NCBI RefSeq assembly: GCF_024713975.1
Contig: NC_091111.1
Location: forward strand, 15,726,501-15,790,500
DNA: 64,000 nt
Direction: 5' to 3'
From: Paralichthys olivaceus
Taxonomy: Eukaryota > Chordata > Actinopteri > Pleuronectiformes > Paralichthyidae
Notes under the pieces: model-generated
The model's database searches: none
What the model was told of the DNA's origin: nothing
What the model saw: the letters and a program-made list of their open reading frames with translations, nothing else
Program-made: the position numbers and the translations under genes
Shown: piece by piece, positions 1 through 11,580 of the stretch
Position numbering within the stretch: position 1 is the first letter of the stretch
Layout: every line of letters starts with the position of its first letter

Positions 1-739
1 AGCTACTTATCATATAGACTGGAACGTGACCCCTGAGAGTCCTGCAGCATTCACTTGCCTCCATGTAGTTAGGGTCACACACGATTTCCCTGGAGCTCCA
101 GGTGGCGTAGCGGCAGGTTTCAGCCACCTGGTGCAGCTCGTCCTCGGCCATCCGGTTCCCATGCAGGCGAAGGTTTAACGTTGTCGTGAATGCGTCGCCC
201 TGGAAAAAAAACACACAGGAAGAAAAACAACTCAAAACCAATTGACACATTCGGGGCTGCTGCTCGACAAAAACACAACATCTCCGGTTTTTCTTTACCA
301 CATTCTGAGCAAAGCAGTTTTGAAGGGAGGCGTAAATCACAGCATTCCCCCGCTGGTCAATCTTCATGCTGAAGCCACACTGAGATGCCAAACTTTGTGT
401 AAGGAGGATGGTAGAGTTATCTGAGGAGAGGAAGGTGGGGGGAAGAAAGAGAGAAGTTTACAAAGAGATAGTTTAAAAGTTGAATAAATTCAGAAAACTC
501 AACTTACTCATGACAGCAGCGACTTCAAGAAGTTTCCCTCCAAGTGGACCAACATCCACACGCATGATGTTCCCCAGACATTGAGAGCTGATATCTGGGA
601 TAAAACAAGTTTGCATTCAGTAGAGTTTTAAAAAGGAAATGCATTGATTCAACTAAACAAACAACTCACTCATGGGTGGTTTCTTTTGAGCTTCTATGTT
701 TACAGCAGCTATCAGGAGAACAAACCACCTGAAAGACAT
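1..739 (-). CDS. ZP-domain egg envelope protein, ZPAX-like (5' part, cut by window edge)
   Basis: Partial gene; the coding exons read on the minus strand are 739-670, 594-508, 420-299 and 199-<1. The splice sites give one continuous frame (phases 1, 1, 0). The ATG at 739-737 opens a signal peptide (MSFRWFVLLIAAVNIEA) for secretion. The mature part has LASQCGFSMKID, ASLQNCFAQNV, FTTTLNLRLHGN and WSSREIVCDPNYMEAS. This cysteine pattern, with the 'SREI.C..NYME' block, is as I recall it from teleost zona pellucida AX proteins, which are secreted in the ovary and build the egg envelope. Only about 159 residues are visible; the ZP module itself would lie beyond position 1. It could instead be another ZP-family paralogue. 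The gene diverges from kcns3. Confidence 0.68.
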
Positions 740-2559
740 CGAGTCATTGTCAGCTCTGAATCAAATCTGAAGCCGTGAACAAGGGACATTTTTGACAAGA
801 AACAAAAACTACAAACCCCAGTCCGTATAAACAAGCCATGGCAGTAGAGGTGGAGCACTCGTAACCACAGCGCTCAGGGTTTTTCTGCAGACTTGAATGA
901 GGTTTACTGTGGAAATAAACTCTGCAGGCCGGAGAGGGTGGTCCCTGTTCAGCACAGGTGGATCCTATCACAGGCTGATGGAGGTAATTGTGAGGACGGG
1001 TGGTGTCGACTGCATTCATACTTTTGAAATATATCTTTGTCGTCCTCTATTTACACACATAGTTTAAGTCTTTTTTGCTGATTTGGTTTATTTTGTTTCT
1101 TAACAAACAGCCACAATGTGGAAGTATAGAAACACAGAGAGGAACTGAAGAATAAAATATATAATATAATATACAAGAAATATACACACAAGTATACACG
1201 TGTACACATCAAATAAAAATACATCACAATAAAACAGTGAGAAATAAATAAATGAATAATAATGATACATCTTTAAAAGCTAAATAAATTAAATCATGAA
1301 AAATAAAAGGCATATTAAATAATTTGTAAATTTAGTTTTATTTTCTTCCACTCAGTCCCCTGCAGTTTGTGTTGGTCCAAGGTTGAGTTAAGAAGCTAAA
1401 TAGAAAACAAGTGTAGGAAGCTACAGAATATCTCTGAGGACACGATGACTTTCTTAGAGACAGAAAGAGAAGACACAACGATGGTTTTACGAGCCGAGAC
1501 AAGGTTTAGACTCATTGGTCCAGAGAAACATCCTGAAGAGTAATGATATGTGGCCACTGTGACGTGCAGGGAGATTATAATATTCTTATTTTTTACAAGG
1601 ACGGCTCGGATTCAGTTCTGCTGCTGCTTAAGACATCATCCATCTTCCAAATAAAACCAAAAATAAGTCTCTTACACTGCAAAATTCCCTCAAAGCACAT
1701 AAACATATTTTATGAATATTAAAGGTCTGGATAACTTATCACGACACATATTCAAGTCTCTGTAGAACGAACTTTTATAAGTTGTGAAAATATGACGCAA
1801 GAAAGGACCCATTGGTGTGGATGTGGATCAGGGGTCTGATCCAGGACTTTCACGTTTGCAAGATTCTTTAAAATATTTTCATTGATTTCTCAGAGAGAAT
1901 AATTTATGGATCTTGTTGAAGAGAATCTGTCATTTTTGGGAGGCTGTTATTTGTGTGTGTGCAGTAAATTAATAATCTTATCCAGGCTTGCGCTCTACCC
2001 AGTGCCATTCCAGATTTCTTTCTCACTAACAAACCTTCAGGGGAAGAAGAACACATTTCATGTTGTAAACAGCATCTGGGAGATACTGAGCATGTGTTTT
2101 ATTGAAGGTACTAAAAACCCTCGGCCAGGACACTGAGGTGACATCACATAGACCACATTACAAATTGTCAGGCAGTTTAAACACAGTGTCTGCAGCTGCT
2201 CTCTCCACAGCTCACAGTGGAGCTATGCTGTTATTTGGCTTTTGCTGCCAGATCACTGTGTTGCTGCCTGGTTTGGCAGAGGAGTGAAATGTCAGTGTGT
2301 GATTTTACTTCACTTTACCCTCCCTCTCTCCTCCGAGCTGTGGTCAGCAGCCTTTAGTCGCAGTACTTTCACTCAAACACGAGCCAAGTGCAGCTTTTAC
2401 AATGTAAAACCCTGATTTTAATTGACAAACCAGGGGTTCAAACGACAAATATCTCAAAATGAAAGATCGGTTGAAAACGCCTGAACGCTGCATAAAATGA
2501 TGAACACACCTCTGCAGAAGATCCAGCCCCAATTCTGCGGACATTCTCCAGCGGTCATG
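740..2559. other. Intergenic spacer without recognised gene
   Basis: This is the upstream side of the ZP-like gene. It is AT-rich between about 1130 and 1330. Short open frames at 750-1019 and 1906-2136 show no family resemblance and no coherent splicing. No RNA gene or clear promoter motif was recognised. Confidence 0.5.
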
Positions 2560-2574
2560 TCTGAAAATGGCTTT

Positions 2575-2850
2575 ACAGTATCAGGAACTGTGCAAAGGTT
2601 GTTGGACATATATTTGGCCCCCACAGTGTAAACTGGGGCCCCATTTTTGGCCCCTGATTTAGAAAAATCCTAGATCCACCACTGTCAAAAAAAACCCACC
2701 CAATGTGAACATGTAACAAAGTGGATTGTAAAAGTAAAGTGAGGCGGAAAGTACAGATATTTGTTGACATTCTGTATGCAGTAGAGTAAAAGTAAAAAGT
2801 AAGTAGATGTAGTACTTTAATACATCCCACCACTGGTTATAGGCTCATGA
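2575..2850. repeat. Probable decayed transposable-element fragment
   Basis: The stretch contains 'ggatctaggatttttctaaa' on the minus strand and an AGTAAAAGTAAAAAGTAAGTAG block. I recall both from many teleost interspersed repeats. No coding capacity or terminal repeat is intact. The family is not assigned. Confidence 0.4.
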
Positions 2851-2882
2851 TAAAGAGTAATAATACAGCAAGGTGTTACTAC

Positions 2883-3115
2883 ATGTCTTCCTCTCCTCTC
2901 CTCCTTTTCTTCCTCTCCTCCCTCCCTTTTCTCTCCTGCTCTCCTCTTCACTCCTTTCTTCCTCTCCTCTCCCTCCCTCCCTTCCTCTTCTCTCTCCTCT
3001 CTCTTTTCCTCTCCTGTCCTTCCTTCCTCTTCTCTCTCCTCTCTCTTTTCCTCTCCTCTCTCCTCCTCCCTCTCTTTCTCTGCTCCCTCTCTTCCTCCTC
3101 TCTGGCCCCTCCCTG
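2883..3115. repeat. Polypyrimidine tract with imperfect ~41-bp tandem units
   Basis: The plus strand is almost pure C/T for about 230 bp. Two near-identical units containing CTTCTCTCTCCTCTCTCTTT sit side by side around 2980-3060. The long Glu/Arg-rich and Ser/Leu-rich open frames on both strands here are products of base composition. It lies about 0.8 kb upstream of kcns3. Confidence 0.85.
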
Positions 3116-3898
3116 TTCCTTGTATAAGGGAACAAACCTCCGTCACTCCTCCAGTCTCTCTCCTCGTCCTGAAGCTGCAGCACCGCTCCGTCTCTCCCTC
3201 CTCCACTGACCTGCTGTGTGGCGGCTTCACATATTTTTGTGCAAAACTAAAACAGCTGGATAAAAGTTATTTTCATGGAAAGAACGGCTCCAGGTTCAGG
3301 TACGATGCAGCTTATCCTTCTGCATTTAACTTCAGTGACATTAAAAGTAGCAGATTTGAATAAGAAATAGGGTTTGGTGGGAAAAATGGCATAGTTTTTA
3401 TATGCAAAGGTCCGTACAATCAGTGTGCATGCAACCACGCATGGTGATCTCAGGCAGAAGAGATAAGACAATGACCACAGAACAATACAGAATTGTGCAC
3501 ATGCTGGAGAAACAGTCCCTGGAGTGATGTGAGGGGTCAGTTTCAACTTGTTGCCTCCCATTTCCTCTGAGTTAGTCTTGTCCACTTGGTAATTTGATTC
3601 CTCTGGTGATAATCCTGCTGTTGAGCTCTGAAAGAAGTGACAGTACCTCACGCCTCTTCAGTCACTCCCGCACAAGCCATTTCCTGTGTTTGCTGTATTG
3701 ATTTTCTTTTCTCTTCAGAGGACTAATGTGTTCCACAAACAGTGGGCACTCAATGGGCATCCGTCCACATAAATGTGCCGCTCACAGCCCTGAGATCCTC
3801 AGATGCTTGTGGGGCGTTTGCTTGAAATTAAACTAGATAGACTAATATTTACAGACTTCATTTATTCTCGTAATGTTTCTGTGCGTATCATCAGGACG
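3116..3898. other. kcns3 upstream region; possible promoter or 5' leader
   Basis: A near-palindrome with a TATA-like core (GTTCCTTGTATAAGGGAAC) lies at about 3116-3134, just after the polypyrimidine tract. A pyrimidine-rich acceptor ending in AG at 3893-3894 sits five bases before the kcns3 ATG. This suggests the 5' leader is spliced from an upstream non-coding exon that I could not place. Confidence 0.3.
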
Positions 3899-5398
3899 AT
3901 GGGGTATGGGCAAATCCTCCACCGGCGTGGAAACGAGGAGGACCAGGTCCACCTCAACGTGGGAGGAGTACGACATGAAGTGGATCCCAGCATGCTGCTA
4001 CGCTTCCCTCACACACGCCTAGCGCGTCTCCTCTGCTGTCAGAACGAGGCGGCAATCCTGGAGTTGTGCGACGACTACATCCCAGCCGAGAAGGAGTACT
4101 ACTTCGACAGGAATCCCCGGGTCTTTCTCTGTGTGCTCAACTTCTACCAAACGGGACGTATACACATGATGGAAGAGGTGTGCGTTTTCTCCTTCAGCCA
4201 GGAGATCGAGTACTGGGGCATCCAGGAGCTCTACCTGAGCCCCTGCTGTAACAACTGGTACCACGAGAGGAAAGACTACATCGAAGACAGGGACTGGGAC
4301 ATCAGGAGTGACGACATGCAGCAGCCAAGCTGCCACTCGTCCTTCGAGGAACTCTCTGCTCTCGATAAAGACCTGGAGAAGTTCAAAGGTGCCTGGTGTG
4401 CAGAACTGAGGAGCTACATTTGGCTCAGGCTGGAGGATCCCGGTCATTCCAGAGCCTCTAAAATCATTGCCGTGGCCTCCCTTAGCGTGGTCTTGACCTC
4501 TATTGTTGCCATGTGTGTCCACAGCATGCCTGAGTTCCAGCGTGTGGACGACAACGATAAGCCCATCGAGGATCCTGTCCTCTCCATCCTGGAGGTTATC
4601 TGCATTGTCTGCTTTTCCACAGAGTTCATCATCAGGCTGATTGTTGCACCCTCTTGCAGGAAGTTCCTCGGAAACCCCTTAAACATCATAGACGTCGCTT
4701 CCATTTTGCCATTTTATGCCACTTTAGCCCTGGAGACAGCGGATGAGGAGGCCGCGGAGGAGAATGAGGACTTAGAGAATGTTGGGAAAGTGGTGCAGGT
4801 TCTGCGTCTCATGAGGATTCTCCGAATCCTCAAACTGGCTCGTCACTCCATTGGGTTGCGAGCTTTGGGTGCCACAGTCCGACACAGCTACAACGAGGTG
4901 GGTCTTCTTCTTCTCTTCCTCTCCGTGGGCATCTCCATATTCTCTGCCCTGATCTACTTTGCGGAGAAGGAAGAGGAGTCTACAGATTTGGGGACCATCC
5001 CCTCAGGCTGGTGGTGGGCGACGATCACCATGACCACAGTTGGTTATGGTGACACCTGCCCAGTGACGTTTCCAGGGAAGATAGTGGCGACCTTGTGTAT
5101 CATCTGTGGCTTGTTGGTGGTGGCTCTGCCCATCACTATCATCTTCAATAAGTTTTCAAAGTACTATCAAAGAAATAAAGCCATGGAGGGACAAGGTATC
5201 ACTAAGCCTGAGAGACAAGACCCAGAACTCCCTAATTATAACATCAGAGACCTGTTCACAGGCAGCGTGTATCCCTTCATTGGAGGTATCACCTTTAGGA
5301 ACAGTGTGAGCAGCACAGGGGATGACACAGATGCCTCCAGTCTCCAGGACATCGAGGTGTATGATAATGACACTTGTGAAAATGAGGCAATAAAATGA
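3899..5398 (+). CDS. kcns3: Kv9.3-type silent potassium channel subunit (KCNS3)
   Basis: Intronless 499-residue coding region, close to the roughly 490 of the mammalian protein. In order: a T1 tetramerisation domain (from about residue 17, VHLNVGGVRHEVD), S1 near 188-208, an arginine-rich S4 starting near 301 (VLRLMRILRILKLARHS), pore signature TTVGYGD with GYGD at 382-385, and S6 near 395-419. S6 carries PIT (411-413) where conducting Kv channels have PVP; this is typical of electrically silent Kv9 subunits, which join Kv2 tetramers in the plasma membrane and alter their gating. The C-terminus (DTDASSLQD) also resembles KCNS3. I chose the ATG at 3899 because MGYGQILHRRG aligns with the family start. 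An in-frame extension to 3803 lies upstream of a likely splice acceptor and has no family support. It may be the a or b paralogue. Confidence 0.93.
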   Translation: MGYGQILHRRGNEEDQVHLNVGGVRHEVDPSMLLRFPHTRLARLLCCQNEAAILELCDDYIPAEKEYYFDRNPRVFLCVLNFYQTGRIHMMEEVCVFSFSQEIEYWGIQELYLSPCCNNWYHERKDYIEDRDWDIRSDDMQQPSCHSSFEELSALDKDLEKFKGAWCAELRSYIWLRLEDPGHSRASKIIAVASLSVVLTSIVAMCVHSMPEFQRVDDNDKPIEDPVLSILEVICIVCFSTEFIIRLIVAPSCRKFLGNPLNIIDVASILPFYATLALETADEEAAEENEDLENVGKVVQVLRLMRILRILKLARHSIGLRALGATVRHSYNEVGLLLLFLSVGISIFSALIYFAEKEEESTDLGTIPSGWWWATITMTTVGYGDTCPVTFPGKIVATLCIICGLLVVALPITIIFNKFSKYYQRNKAMEGQGITKPERQDPELPNYNIRDLFTGSVYPFIGGITFRNSVSSTGDDTDASSLQDIEVYDNDTCENEAIK

Positions 5399-6004
5399 GA
5401 TCCCTGCTATTTTAGTGAGTGTCGCTCCCTTTATGACTTCTAGTCACTCCGTGCCTCTCAGGGCAGAGCCCTCCATCACTGACCCTGTCTTCCTACATTG
5501 TCTTCCTCCTGTAATTTGACAGAGATTTGTCACGGCCATGATTTTGCTTTTCCTTTTTTTTGAACCAGGTGATAACTCATGAAATATACAGCCTTGCTAA
5601 AACTGGGAAATCTAAGGGGATTTATCTGAATCTTGCTCTGAGGTTTGGAATCCCATTTTCTGCTTGAGAAAACAGCAATGATGCATGTAGAAGGCCATAA
5701 TGTTAATGTTTTTCAAAGTAATGTCCTGTATCGATCTGTCTGCTCGCTGAAAGTTCAGAGCAAATATAAAACTCTAGGATCACAACAACAGTTTGATGTT
5801 TAAAAATGGTGTTAGAGATCTCTGAGTTGGCCGATGATATTCAGCCTGCATGAACTGAAGTAAATGCGTTTTTTTTAATCAGAGAGTAATGTAAATAGTT
5901 TTGTAGAGTTATGCAACATCATTGATGCTAGTGAAGAGAGGCCAGGTCAGTGGAATATGATTTGAAATGCCAGGTTATTGTTATGGACAGCTGTGTTGGC
6001 ATGA

Positions 6005-6010
6005 AATAAA
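6005..6010 (+). terminator. Candidate poly(A) signal of kcns3
   Basis: AATAAA in 'atgaaataaaactcag', about 0.6 kb after the kcns3 stop codon. It is the first canonical hexamer on the plus strand after the gene that I noticed. Confidence 0.5.
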
Positions 6011-6699
6011 ACTCAGTGAATCAGAAGCAAGATGCCTGTTATTTTTCTAAGGGCATACAGAATTTGGTAATACTAATACAAGTAATACACTAATACAATT
6101 TATATTCAGGTTTGTTGCATTCATCTTTAACCGCATGTACAAGATGTGCAGGATTCCACACTGACTGAAATTATGGAAACCATTAAGAATGTCTTTTCTT
6201 TTGTGGTCGAATGCAGCTGTAGAGAAAACTTTCATTTCTTATTCAGTCTTTTCTCTCCTCTCTGAAAGCATTGATTTCCTGCCTCATGTTATCATCTGTG
6301 GTTGGATGAACTGCTGTCCCACTAGAGCCAGAGATGTAAAAAAACAATCACTTCTCTGCAGGGGTCTCAAAGGTGCTCATGCAGTTGGTCAGAAGCATCC
6401 TCACGCAAAGTTAACATCACCTTCATTTGTAAACAAAAGATGAAATGTTACGTGAACCATTTATATTGGATTTAAAGCTCAGATGGTTCCTTATCTACTG
6501 GCAAGTGACCAAAGATCACAGTAAATTGATATAAGTGAGGAGTTGAGGTTCCTGTATGGATCATAGATTGTGGGTAAAGATCCAGAAATTAAGCCAAAAT
6601 ATCCTGGATACAAACGCTGCCATCTTGCACCAATGAGATAATTTGGAGCCAGAGTCTGCGTAGTAGTGATCAAGCGTTGGAGCCGCAGTAGCAACGCCC

Positions 6700-7140
6700 C
6701 ACCACTGTATGCTCTCGACCAATCGCTAACCAGTATCAGCTGTCAATCATGACGTTTCACCCCATTAGTATCGCATCAAATAACCAAGTAAAACTGGAAA
6801 ATGAGAAGTACCCAAAATGAATTTGACATGTCTTTTGACTATTTAATACCATCCATGTCCCATCCACCAACATTGGGGAGGCGGGGTTTATGACCAATAC
6901 TGCAGCCAACCGGCAGAAAGCATTTGCAAGACTTAGGCTTCACTTTTTATAGTCGCAACGTCAGAAACAGAAACCATCTCTGAGAAAAATGTATTTTACT
7001 TTTTAGTTTGGTCCATGTCCCATCTGCTAACATGGAGGAGGCAGAGTTTATGGCCTATTCTTGCAGGGCGCAATGAAGACGCACTGGCTTCAGTGTTATG
7101 TCGTCCACCTTTATACAGTCCATAAAGTACAGATGCACAA
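6700..7140 (+). repeat. MITE-like dispersed repeat, two copies in tandem or nested
   Basis: A 5' block contains 'tgtcaatcatgacgttt' and a 3' block runs from 'ccatgtcccat' through 'aacatggaggaggc' to 'cctttatacagtc'. A second copy of the 3' block lies inside (about 6853-6955). The same blocks recur at 14.4, 18.2, 19.6, 40.3, 60.9 and 63.9 kb in this window. Full copies seem to start with gactgtata-aag and end with its complement, as in a non-autonomous DNA transposon. Confidence 0.65.
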
Positions 7141-9504
7141 TCATTACTTTACAACAGGTCATGTACAAACTAACCGCGGAGGAACCTGAATTACGATAAG
7201 TTAATAATATTAAATAAGTTCAGAGTTCAGATGAGCATCATGCAGTAAGTGATTAGCGAATTACTTTATCCACACTTGCAATGACAATGTCAGAAAACTG
7301 GCACAGACAAGCAGTGATTTTATGTTTTGCAAAATTTCCGTCCAAAGGAAAATATGAGGGGTCACCAGATGGTGAGCAAGAAATCATGTTGTGTTATTCA
7401 TAATTATGTAAGTGTGTGACGTACCTCATTGACCCATCTTAACTTTAAACGCTTACAAGGCAAAAAGGTTGTGAAACACTGCAATACGAAATAAATTAAG
7501 TGATAAATGATAATGGATGTAATGACCATTACTGTTATACTTACACTTTGTCTAATGCTCTAATGGAACTCCTTCAACATCTAAAAGAAGAATCTAATAA
7601 AGTAAAAAGATGTAACATGAACTCATTGTGATGTAAAAAAAACAATAATAGCATTAAATAGATTTATAATCAGATATCTAATCTTGATTGAACGTGACAG
7701 TGAAATCTTAATGTGGAAGAATCCCCCATTCGAGTCACAGATGAGGATCCAGCATCGCCTGCGACAGATGAAGATGTTTTCACGTTCCTCGGCAGCTCGT
7801 CATTACCTCTCAGCCTCATGACTTCGGGCACTGCTGAGTGAAGTGGATTCAATATGCCCTTACTTTGCTGTTCCTTATTATCGATTAATGACCTGTTTTT
7901 CCTTTCTGTCCACCTCGCTCTCCGTCACCTGCCTGTTGACTGATAAGTGACGGATTGATCTGCTTTTAAAGAAAACGCTCGACAGAAAAAGGTCTGTGAC
8001 AGTTCTGATGGTCGTACGTTCTTGCAACAGCAGGGATTTCTACATGGATACGGAGCAGTGAGCGAGTGGGAATTAGTAATCAGCCCGTGGGGTCTGTGCA
8101 TGAGCATGTCCCCCTGGAAAGAATTTGACCTTAATAACCACCAGTTTAAATATTCCTCCATTCTGATCGTAAAATAATTTTCCTCCCTGATTTTTAACAG
8201 GTTGTGATTTATTGTAAAAGAGAAAAGCAAGACTGACATTCTTAATTAAAGTAGAACAAATTCTCAATGACAACATTTTAATCTTGAGTAAAAGATATGA
8301 TGTGAAAAAACATAATGACATGTTCCTGCAGGATGTAACATTATATAATCTTACATTTTTCAATATACGTAAATTTCAATACTTTATCTGCAGCAGCTAC
8401 AATACAATTAATATCAGCAAAGTCACTCACTTATCTGACGATAATCAATAATCTGTCACTTCTGTCATTTCCTTTACTGAACAAAAGTGTAATCATTTCT
8501 GCACAACAGGAAGATGTACTTATCACAGGTGTGGCTTTTTTCCTATTGTGGCAATTGGTATGTATGAGGGACATCGGTGGCAGTGTTCGTAATGCAAAGG
8601 AAAAAAGAGCCAATTGCCTGTAAAGGTCACAGTGACTATGTCAGCACAAATGTCACTGTTCCAGGAATGATTCGAGAGTTGTTTCTCAAACTTCCCCTTG
8701 AGGCTTTTTTTCCGTCTTGAAATGAAACAACCTTAATTTTTAAACTGAGGTGAAGTTGTCCACCACAATACTCCTGCTGGGTCTTACACTTAATGCTGAT
8801 TTGAAGTGAGTTGTCTGTGTGCAGAATAGAGACAGCGATGTTTCTTGGCATCAGGAGCTGGGACACTTCTGCAGAGTCTGCTGGGCATTAATATTAAATA
8901 CATGTCTCTGCAGAGGATGATGGAGAGAGCTGGAACATGTTTGCCCATGTGCATGCTTAGAACCTAAAGTTATTGAAGAGAAAAATGTATCTTGAAAACT
9001 CTTTGACATTTGTTTTCAGGTATGAACCTGAGCAGTGCATTACACACAAAGCCTCCAGCTCTGTAAAGGCAGTTGTCCCTGAACCTCACACAGAAGGAAA
9101 AGGTCAGTGAACGCACTGATGAATGTGCAGAGGGGACTTTTATATTGTGTGAAATTCTGCTTCAGCTCGACGCACCGGCTCTTTGTGAGTTCACACTTTG
9201 CTTTTGGTTGCACCACACACAGTAGATGTTGGTTCTCACTAGATATTCATGTGAAAGTTTAACTATGCTGCTAATGGAACTTGATAAAACCCATGTTAGC
9301 TTGCTAACCTGTTTAGATTAAAGACAACAGGAGTAAGAAGGATAAATTGTCTCTAATATTAAATATCAATAAAGAACCTTCATCAGTATAAGATGTTTGA
9401 TTTTGATCAAGATAGAAAATGAAATTACATTTCAAACCAGAAATACTGCACTGCGGCTGTGTGCCTCTCCCAACCAGTGCAGCTTCTGTCTTCATAAAAC
9501 AAAA

Positions 9505-9825
9505 TCTCCAGATTCATGTAAGGTCACCAGGACCTTTAACCACTGAAATCTAATGGGTTCTTTTAGTCCAACTGGCAACTGTTCAAAAGTTGAAGAAATT
9601 CCTTCAATGCAGTCTTCAGATATCCAGAGTGTTTAGTGAGGCCGCAGTGACCTTGACCTTTGACCTTTGAACACCAAAAGCTAATCAGTTCATTCTTTAG
9701 TCCAAGTGAAGGTTTGTACCAAATGTGAAGAAAATCCCTCAAGGAGTTCTTTAAATATTTTGTTCACAAGAATGGGAGAGATGGACAGACGACCCGAAAA
9801 CATAATGCCTCAAATTACATCTCAC
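9505..9825 (+). repeat. Decayed teleost interspersed repeat
   Basis: Two diverged monomers follow each other, with 'tgaccttgacctttgacc', 'ctaatcagttcattc', 'gaaaatccctcaagg' and 'acccgaaaacataatgcctc'. I recall this series as a very common teleost repeat whose class I cannot name. It has no coding capacity. Confidence 0.6.
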
Positions 9826-11344
9826 ATCTCATTAGTTTTATAAAAACTGTTGACATTTGGGTTGACACACAACAACCTCACTGGACAGTAGCTGTTAATT
9901 TTACACACAGATCCAGTGATGGATTCCAAAATAACTGGAGAAAAACAAATCAGCTTGAACTGACAGAACATCAATCGATGAGCAATTCAAAAACTTTCAC
10001 AACCAACAGCTACTTTCTAATAAGATATTTTGCTCACACTGTTTGTGTGAATTACTGTTGTATGCGAATGAAGAAACTAATAAAAAGATTTATAAAGTAA
10101 AATAAAACTTTCTCATCAGAGAGGTGGTTTGGTGCTGTAGCGTTATAAAGCTTCGAGGTAATGACCTAACTCTGAAAACACAACACTTGTTTCTACGTGT
10201 GTAAATAGTTAATGAGCTGGACCATGAGTCTGTGACGTCTGTCTTGGAGAGAGAAGATTTGTTTTTACGTTTTTCCTAAACTGAATCAAAGCCTGTACGA
10301 ACCCCAGCTGGAAACAGTTATATAGATATTTCCATTCCCCCCTGTATGTGAGCTAATTTATAATGTTGCAATCAGAGTCATTACACGGACAGATCAGCAC
10401 AGTCCAGTCACTTCCACTCAGCCCCAGCAGCTGTGTGGTAGCAGCTCAGGGTCTCTTATAACCCAGAAACCATTTTGTTTAGATTTCGATCCCATCATGT
10501 GGGTTTATTACACTGAGGCTGGATGGACGTTGTTACTGCTACTGTCCGTCATCATTTAAGGCTCTAACAGAGGTTGAGTTTTCCACAGAGCAGATGAACC
10601 TGCTCTCATTCAGTCGGACATTTAACCCTTTTGCTGTAGTTGTCATTTTCCTCACCCACTCCTCCGCATCTCTGAAATACCAGATTTACATCACAAACCA
10701 ACGGTAATGTGTCTTTGTCCTGGCTTAAAAAAACACATTTATTTATTCAATGTTCTTTTTTGAAGCAACAAGCACATGGACCAACGCCACATAGCATTTA
10801 TAGCCCAAGCTAGTCTTCTACACCAGTCCCTAGATGGTTCTTTATACAAATATACACAAAAAGCAGGAAAATCTTTGGCACAAATGTCACATAGGGATAA
10901 AAACAAAATGAAAATCAACTGGCTCGTTATGAGTACTTGACCAATTTGGAAACTGACATTTGAAATAATCATTTGTGGGGAGTTTGATGATATGGAAATT
11001 TCATGAAATATATATATAATTAGATTTAATGAAACTCAAGGTCCACTCACTAGTTTAACGTGAATGGACGCTGATGGAGTTTGCTCAGTCGTCATGGAGA
11101 TGGATGTGTTGACTTTTTTTCTTTGCAGCAATGCTAATTCAATCAAAGAACTTTCAGGACTTTGTGATTGTGTTGGCTCAAAGGTTAAGCCCATTAAGTT
11201 CAGGGAAATAAGCAGATCCATCTCCAGCTAACTCCGCTAATGAAGACTGTAACAGCTCGAAGTGAGTGAGCAGTAAATAGATCTAGAAAAATGTGTGTTT
11301 TCTGGAGAGATTTAATCACACTCCTCTACACAAACAAAAAAACA

Positions 11345-11580
11345 TCTAGATGTGAAACCGAAGTGGCCCATGTGGTAATTTGTGAATATGGCCCACGCAG
11401 CACAAAACTGATTTGGGCCACCTTTGGCACATGCTATATGGCTGACACTTACTTGTGGCCCAGATCTGGCAAACAGGAGCCAACCGCCCAAATGCCATCA
11501 TTCCCCACAGTATGTGAGCAGGATGTGAGATGTTTGCCACATCTGCACCAAATCAATTTTACTATGTGGGTATGAGATTG
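11345..11580. repeat. Degenerate TGGCCC/TGGCAC-rich repeat
   Basis: Short variants of 'tggcccanatctggca' recur about every 40-50 bases on both strands, so open frames appear on both strands. It looks like a degraded short-period repeat. The assignment is tentative. Confidence 0.35.

Noticed and set aside
2817..3230. Long Arg/Glu-rich and Ser/Leu-rich open frames on both strands (up to 137 codons)
   Set aside because: They are translations of a pyrimidine-rich low-complexity tract; frames are open on both strands and no domain is seen.
3803..3898. N-terminal extension of the kcns3 frame to the ATG at 3803
   Set aside because: The extra 32 residues do not resemble Kv9 proteins, and a likely splice acceptor at 3893-3894 separates them from the real start.
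4019..4522. 167-codon antisense frame across kcns3
   Set aside because: Shadow of the GC-rich, conserved kcns3 coding strand.
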